Shown here: piece after piece, positions 59,026-64,000 of the stretch
Numbering within the stretch: position 1 is the first letter of the stretch
How the letters are laid out: each line of letters opens with the position of its first letter
Origin: Exophiala sp. HKRS030
Taxonomy: Eukaryota > Ascomycota > Eurotiomycetes > Chaetothyriales > Herpotrichiellaceae
DNA: 64,000 nucleotides
Reading direction: 5' to 3'
NCBI GenBank assembly: GCA_023897205.1
Contig: JAHWDD010000006.1
Location: forward strand, 868,001 to 932,000
Made by a program: the position numbers and the translations under genes
Notes under the pieces: generated by a model
Seen by the model: only the letters and a program-made list of their open reading frames with translations
Databases searched by the model: none
Told to the model about the DNA's origin: nothing

Positions 59026-59528
59026 TTATTTCGCTGGTGGGATGGGTTTCACAAATGCCGCCTTGACATCTTTCATCCACCCACTGTTGACCAATTCTTC
59101 GATGATTTTCTGGTCGTTGTGTTTCTCGAATGCCGCCTTTGATTCGTACCGCTCGAAGAAGTGGATGATGCTCGGGTCGTCCGGATCGCGACCCAGACAG
59201 TAGGAGAGAGTCCCTTTTTCTTCGTGAGCTCGCTTGGTGGTTTCTCTGTAGATAGCTTCCACTTTGTCGGTATGTTCTGGGTCCGTGTACACCTGAAGGT
59301 AGATAGATTAGGGGGGGTTGTGTTGGTCAATATCGTCAGAGTACTAGATACCTTTCCAAATACTGCGAATTCACCTTCTGGTATCTAGAGTCCAGGTCAA
59401 CTCCATCCGGGCTCGAAAAGACCACTGACAGCGGTCTAATTGTAGTGCAATATTTCGATCTTTGATGGAATGATGTTCCAACTTACCTCCCACTTTGTGT
59501 CTTTCCAGTCCTTTTCTGCTTCAGCCAT
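59026..59528 (-). CDS. ABM-domain protein (antibiotic-biosynthesis monooxygenase fold)
   Basis: Small dimeric alpha+beta barrel protein of the ABM superfamily, 113 aa. Predicted exons in coding order are 59528-59487 (MAEAEKDWKDTKWE), a 33-nt microexon 59384-59352 (IPEGEFAVFGK) and 59292-59026. Introns are 102 nt (GTAAGT..CTCTAG) and 59 nt (GTATCT..TTCAG). The microexon supplies the first beta strand of the fold (EFAVFGKVYTDPEHTDKV), which argues for including it. Exon 3 has the typical GTLSYCLGRDPDDPS and FFERYESKAAFEKH. Skipping the microexon would keep frame. Substrate is unknown, and many members have no proved activity. Confidence 0.78.
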
Positions 59529-60034
59529 GATTCCTCAAGTTCTTTGGCGATGAATCAACCGGTGCCGGCGACTTGAATGGGTTTCCACAGGCTGCTCAAA
59601 GCTATCGAGTGAAAAGACTAGGCAGCTTTACTGAATAAACTAATTACGATACTTATCTTGGTTAAAAGGATACTTACAGCAGGCACCGATACTTGATGCC
59701 TGCCTTATCTATGACTCTTATCGTATTCGTACAGGGTTACTGACTAATTACGGAGTAGTACAGCGTGTGGTTGACGCGTTCTCGCGTTTTTCGCGCGTCA
59801 ACTTTGTTACATTTTGCACTCATTTTCGGGTGGAAAGTACAACAACAGCGGGGCAACAACAGGCCAATGACGTTGCCCCGCATTCACCGTTTTGCGCCTC
59901 GAAAAATTAATTTTCGAGTATTTCTGCCCTCACACCGCGACCCGACGATTTTCCCCTTCTTTCCCGCCTGGCGACAGCCAGCGACGGCATCCTACATTTT
60001 CTTGTTGTTGTGACAAAACACTTACCAGCACATC
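59529..60034. promoter_or_regulatory. Divergent promoter ABM gene/CTP synthase
   Basis: Contains TACGGAGTA at 59749-59757 and a perfect MCB, ACGCGT, at 59774-59779. The MCB forms the left arm of an inverted repeat, GTTGACGCG (59770-59778) and CGCGTCAAC (59794-59802), with further CGCG cores between. A pyrimidine-rich leader precedes the CTP synthase ATG. A G1/S link for nucleotide synthesis is plausible but inferred. Confidence 0.5.
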
Positions 60035-62027
60035 ATGAAGTACGTTCTTGTCAGTGGTGGTGTCATTTCCGGCATCGGGAAGGGCATCATCGCCAGTTCG
60101 ACAGGCTTGTTGCTCAAGACTATGGGTTTGAAGGTACTATACAAATGTTTGGGCTTTTTCCTTCTATGTGCTCTTTCTTAACGTGTTACCCTAAACAACA
60201 GGTTACAAGCATCAAGATCGATCCATATCTGAGTATGAAACCACCACGAATTGCAAAACCCTCCTTCTTCTCTTCGAAATCATCTAACATTAGCAAAAAA
60301 CTCAGACGTCGATGCTGGCACGATGGCCCCTACCGAACATGGTGAATGTTTTGTACTCGACGATGGAGGAGAGGTTGATTTGGATCTTGGAAACTATGAA
60401 CGGTAACCACACACATACTCCGTTCCATCCTTCCACCATTGTTTGCAAGCGACTCATGGAAAATTACTTCTTCTCAGCTACCTCAACATTACCCTCACGC
60501 GAGAAAGCAGTATCACCACGGGCAAGATTTACCAGCATGTCATCGAGCGGGAACGACGTGGTGACTACCTGGGCAAGACTGTACAAGTCGTTCCTCACAT
60601 CACGAATGGTATTCAAGACTGGATCGAGCGCGTTGCAAGACAACCCGTGGATGACACGAATGAAGAGCCGGACGCCTGCATAATTGAACTTGGTGGTACG
60701 GTGGGTGACATTGAAAGTGCACCTTTCATCGAGGCCATGCGACAACTGCGGAGAAGGGCTGGTCGGGACAATTTCATTCAGATCCACGTCTCCCTGGTGC
60801 CGATAGTGGAGGGTGAACAAAAGACCAAACCGACACAACAAGCGATCCGAGAGGTGCAATCAAGAGGATTGTCACCTGATCTGGTAGGTCTATCTCGAGC
60901 TGATTGTTTATTTCGCGACTCGCTGCTGATACAGGCTCGAAATAAAAACACAGATCGCATGCCGATGCTTGGAACCTCTTATCGAGGCCACCACCAACAA
61001 GATCGCCATGTTCTGTCAGGTAGAGCCAACCCAGGTCATTGGCGTACACAACGTCGACTCGACCTACCATGTGCCCATGCTCCTGGAGAAACAAGGTCTC
61101 ATCCTGCAACTTCGCGAAATGTTTCGCCTGGACCACTTGACTCTGGCCCCGGCGCTGGTCGCCAAAGGGCAGCAGATTTGGCACGATTGGAAAACCCTGA
61201 CGTCCTCACAGAGTCGACGAATGCACCTGGACGAAGTCACAATTGCCTTGGTCGGCAAGTACACCAATCTACATGACTCGTACCTCTCGGTTATTAAGTC
61301 TTTGGAACATTCTGCCATGGCTTGCAACAGGAAACTAAACCTGGTCTGGATCGATGCCAGCAACCTCGAGAAGGCGACAATGGAGTCGTCTGCCGAGTCA
61401 TACCACAAGGCATGGCACGACTTGTGCACGGCTGACGGTGTGTTGGTTCCCGGTGGATTTGGCCATCGAGGAACAGAAGGTATGATCGCCGCGGCGAACT
61501 GGGCCCGCACGAAGCCCAAGCCGTACCTTGGAATCTGTCTCGGCATGCAGCTTGCCGTCATCGAGTATGCACGAAACGTGTGTGGGTTGAAAGAGGCCGG
61601 TTCCGTCGAGCTGGACGAACGAACCCCGGACCCCGTGGTCATCTTCATGCCCGAGATCGACAAGGCCACCATGGGTGGGAACATGCGACTGGGTCTTCGC
61701 GCGACCAATTTTCAGGACAAGACCGAATGGTCCAAACTGCGAAAACTCTATCACGGTGAGCCGTCGATCCACGAACGACATCGGCACAGATACGAGGTCA
61801 ACCCGGCTTACATTGATCGTCTTTCCGGTTTGAATTTCATCGGCAAAGACGAGACGGGCGAACGTATGGAGATTATCGAGTTGAAAGACCATCCTTTCTT
61901 TGTCGGAGTCCAGTTCCACCCAGAGTACCTGAGTAGGGTGCTCAAGCCTAGTCCGCCTTATCTGGGCTTTGTCGCTGCGAGTGCCGGCGTTCTCGAGCAG
62001 GTGATTTCCAAAACCCATGCCAACTAA
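60035..62027 (+). CDS. ura7: CTP synthase
   Basis: Makes CTP from UTP, ATP and glutamine. Exons 60035-60133, 60202-60232, 60306-60402, 60478-60883 and 60954-62027 give 568 aa. Exon 2 is a 31-nt microexon. Introns are 68, 73, 75 and 70 nt. All junctions restore conserved text: [33 protein letters not shown] and [14 protein letters not shown]. The synthetase domain starts with the nucleotide loop [11 protein letters not shown]. The C-terminal glutaminase has the Cys nucleophile in [10 protein letters not shown], an oxyanion GGFGHRG and the His-Glu pair in FHPEYLSR. The length is normal. Five exons in the first 900 bases contrast with the near-intronless neighbours. Confidence 0.95.
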
Positions 62028-62533
62028 TGGGTTGTTTTTGGTTTGAGATCTTTTTTTGTTCGGGGCTCGACGAGGCTTCGACGATAAACTCGCACGGGAC
62101 ATTCTGGATATTTCGGGCAGATAAATGCACTAGACATAAATAGGTTGTGGGCAAATCTCTGGGGTTGTGTAGGTTTTTTGTTTGGTTACCTTAGCTAGAA
62201 AAGAGGGTATGATGTTATGAAAACTCTACGTTTTATGAAATTTCGACGCCGTATGGGCTATGCAGGATAATATCACTCTGTACTACGTATCAGTCGTGGA
62301 GAAAAAGACGCTCAATCGTGGAGGGCTCAGCCCATCACGACGTATAGGGCCCCAGGTGACATGATCCTTCTTTTTTTAACCTATGACCTTGAGGACCACT
62401 GCACCTTGACCTGTTGTATGCCTATATATGTCGGTCCTGTCCAGAAGCTCAAGTTCGACTGCACATGTATCGATACCTGGGTAGGTACATATGTTTACGT
62501 AGTACTAATTTCTATTTCTTTTTCCTCATAACA
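62028..62533. other. Convergent intergenic CTP synthase/NiCoT
   Basis: Holds 3' flanks. A palindromic TACCTGGGTAGGTA is near 62475. No gene is seen. Confidence 0.5.
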
Positions 62534-64000
62534 TCATGATGAACCACCAGCATCCGCACCACCACTTGGTCCAGATCTAGGTGTCTTGTTGTTGTTGTTG
62601 TCTTCGTCATCGTCCGCATCGTGTTGTTCCACCTTGATGGTGATGTGCTGCTTCCGAGTCGGCTGTTTCCCTCGAACTTCGACCAGTTCCTCCGCCTGAC
62701 CGTGTGTCGTGGCGTCGTCAGTCCGGAAATTTTGTTCGTCATCGTCGTCCGTGTACTCTTGGAATTGAAGCTCGGTCGACGTTGCATTCGTCGTGCCGTG
62801 ATGCGTCGTGTCCGGTCCTATTTCCGTCTCTCTCAACCTCTCCCTTTCCTTGTCGACCCACCTCCTCCACGGTCGGTAACACAGCACACTTATGCCACCA
62901 AACACGATGAAACTGGCACAGATGGAACCACCGATGATTTCGTAATTGTCGCTGGCGGTCTCGACCCCGTCCCAGAACTTGCCCTTTGGTGCGGCCACGT
63001 TCAAGACCAGGCTCAACAACTGAATCACACCGATGATGATGGCGCACATGACGGTCAAAGTGGTCAGGACGATGGAATAATACAAAAACGTCAATGGATC
63101 TTTGACTCGTACCGACACATCTCTGTCGGTGTTGTCGTCCCTGTTCTGGTCGTTTCGGTGTGCGTCCTGTTGCCGTTGTTGTCGCTCGACATCATCGGTT
63201 TCTCGAGAGTTGTCCATGACGACAACTTGACCATCGACTTCTCCGTCATCATGACCCAGGAGTTTCTTGTCATCATCACCTCCCATACCCATGGGAGCGA
63301 CGTACAAACTCATCATCAGAGCTCCGTCGATGGTGTCGACCAGACACATACCGGCGGTGAACAAGACCGGAAAGATCAAGATCAGCCACAGGCTAGTGCC
63401 CCGAGAGCCTTGGATGCTCGAGATACCCAACAAGGCGATCTCGGAGCTCGTGTCGAAACCCAAGCCGAACAAGACACCCAGGGGGTACATCTTCCAAGGT
63501 CGGTCGATGAGTTTGAAGGCCCTCTTGAGCGTGCGGAACAGGCACCCCCCGCCTTCGACCTTCCAGGCTTCTTCGGCGGTGGCCCCGTCGGTGCCCGGTC
63601 GCGGCAGGCGGATCACCTTCCGCACCTGGACGACGAGCTTGTACAGGATGTAGGCGTTCATCAGGCCCAACAGGATGAGAAAGGCCGCCGACACGGAGGT
63701 GCCGATGATGCCTCCCACGGTGCTGAAAGAGTCGAAGTGGGAGGAGACGCCCGCCGCGGTGGCCGCCACGACGATGGACGTCACCACGACGATGGTGCTG
63801 TGGCCCAGTGAGAAAAACGTCCCCACCGTGACGGGTCGTTGGCCCGTCGCTATCAGTCGCCGCGTCATCAGGTCGATGGCCGAGATGTGGTCGGCGTCGA
63901 GGGCGTGCCGGAGACCCAGGGTGTAGGCCAAGGCCGCCGTGGAGAGGAGGTGCGTGTGGTTGGTGAGGATGAGACCGCATATCGCCCACACGACCAGGTT
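62534..64000 (-). CDS. Nickel/cobalt permease (NiCoT family), 5' part outside window
   Basis: High-affinity Ni2+ (or Co2+) transporter of the HoxN/NixA/Nic1 family. Nickel feeds urease in fungi. The frame runs off the right edge; 488 codons plus stop are present, and no start ATG is visible. The family's signature RHALDADHISAIDL is present, with the second signature LGFDTSSEIALLGI. About seven hydrophobic segments are visible. A charged loop rich in Asp and Gln (ETDDVERQQRQQDAHRND) splits the membrane domain. The C-terminal ~110 residues are a hydrophilic tail with DDDD and NNNNN runs, longer than in bacterial members. Converges with CTP synthase. Confidence 0.92.
   Translation of the reverse strand, partial: NLVVWAICGLILTNHTHLLSTAALAYTLGLRHALDADHISAIDLMTRRLIATGQRPVTVGTFFSLGHSTIVVVTSIVVAATAAGVSSHFDSFSTVGGIIGTSVSAAFLILLGLMNAYILYKLVVQVRKVIRLPRPGTDGATAEEAWKVEGGGCLFRTLKRAFKLIDRPWKMYPLGVLFGLGFDTSSEIALLGISSIQGSRGTSLWLILIFPVLFTAGMCLVDTIDGALMMSLYVAPMGMGGDDDKKLLGHDDGEVDGQVVVMDNSRETDDVERQQRQQDAHRNDQNRDDNTDRDVSVRVKDPLTFLYYSIVLTTLTVMCAIIIGVIQLLSLVLNVAAPKGKFWDGVETASDNYEIIGGSICASFIVFGGISVLCYRPWRRWVDKERERLRETEIGPDTTHHGTTNATSTELQFQEYTDDDDEQNFRTDDATTHGQAEELVEVRGKQPTRKQHITIKVEQHDADDDEDNNNNKTPRSGPSGGADAGGSS

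Noticed and set aside
62621..63811. 396-codon plus-strand frame opposite the Ni/Co transporter
   Set aside because: A mirror frame of a GC-rich membrane-protein gene; His/Asp/Gln-rich with no domain, while the minus strand has both NiCoT signatures.

Overview
The window is nuclear DNA of a filamentous ascomycete (Pezizomycotina). The genes have short introns (about 50-155 nt) with GT..AG ends and CTRAY-type branch sites near the 3' end, and the proteins match typical mould forms: SconB/Met30, Atg17, a Gac1-type CBM21 protein, an AIF-like oxidoreductase and a NiCoT transporter. A Eurotiomycete, perhaps chaetothyrialean, fits but cannot be proved from the sequence.

Layout. Bases 1-12,061 are gene-dense: the end of an RGG-rich protein, an NPC1-type sterol transporter, the SUMO ligase Nse2/Mms21 and a large uncharacterised 1,138-aa protein. 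Bases 12,062-29,957 are a gene-poor stretch of about 18 kb holding one gene I can support, the glycogen-targeting PP1 regulator at 22.5-24.9 kb. The rest carries microsatellites, a G-quadruplex motif, a degenerate dispersed repeat and palindromes. Bases 29,958-42,091 are again dense: an alpha/beta hydrolase, Rio1 kinase, Atg17, SconB (F-box/WD40) and Mcm4. Bases 42,398-50,431 form an accessory block of redox and tailoring genes between the housekeeping genes MCM4 and SMC3: an SDR, an FAD monooxygenase, a SAM methyltransferase, a DUF4267-like membrane protein and an AIF-like FAD oxidoreductase. A ~1-kb terminal-inverted-repeat element sits in the SDR/monooxygenase divergent promoter. SMC3 follows. 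Next comes a divergent inverted duplication (55.4-57.15 kb) of a small orphan gene: a mitochondrial-type presequence, a coiled coil and a hydrophobic tail. The window ends with an alcohol acetyltransferase-like protein, a small ABM-domain protein, CTP synthase and the 3' part of a Ni/Co transporter.

Functional links. Mcm4, Smc3 and Nse2 all act in chromosome replication and maintenance. MCB-like ACGCGT sites lie before MCM4 and CTP synthase, which suggests G1/S control. The SDR, monooxygenase, methyltransferase and FAD oxidoreductase could form a small catabolic or tailoring cluster without a PKS/NRPS backbone. The most unusual features are the inverted duplication, whose 70-nt core is almost identical while its coding arms have drifted and carry separate frameshifts, and the transposon-like element sitting at the monooxygenase promoter. 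All splice sites below were placed by eye and checked for reading frame.
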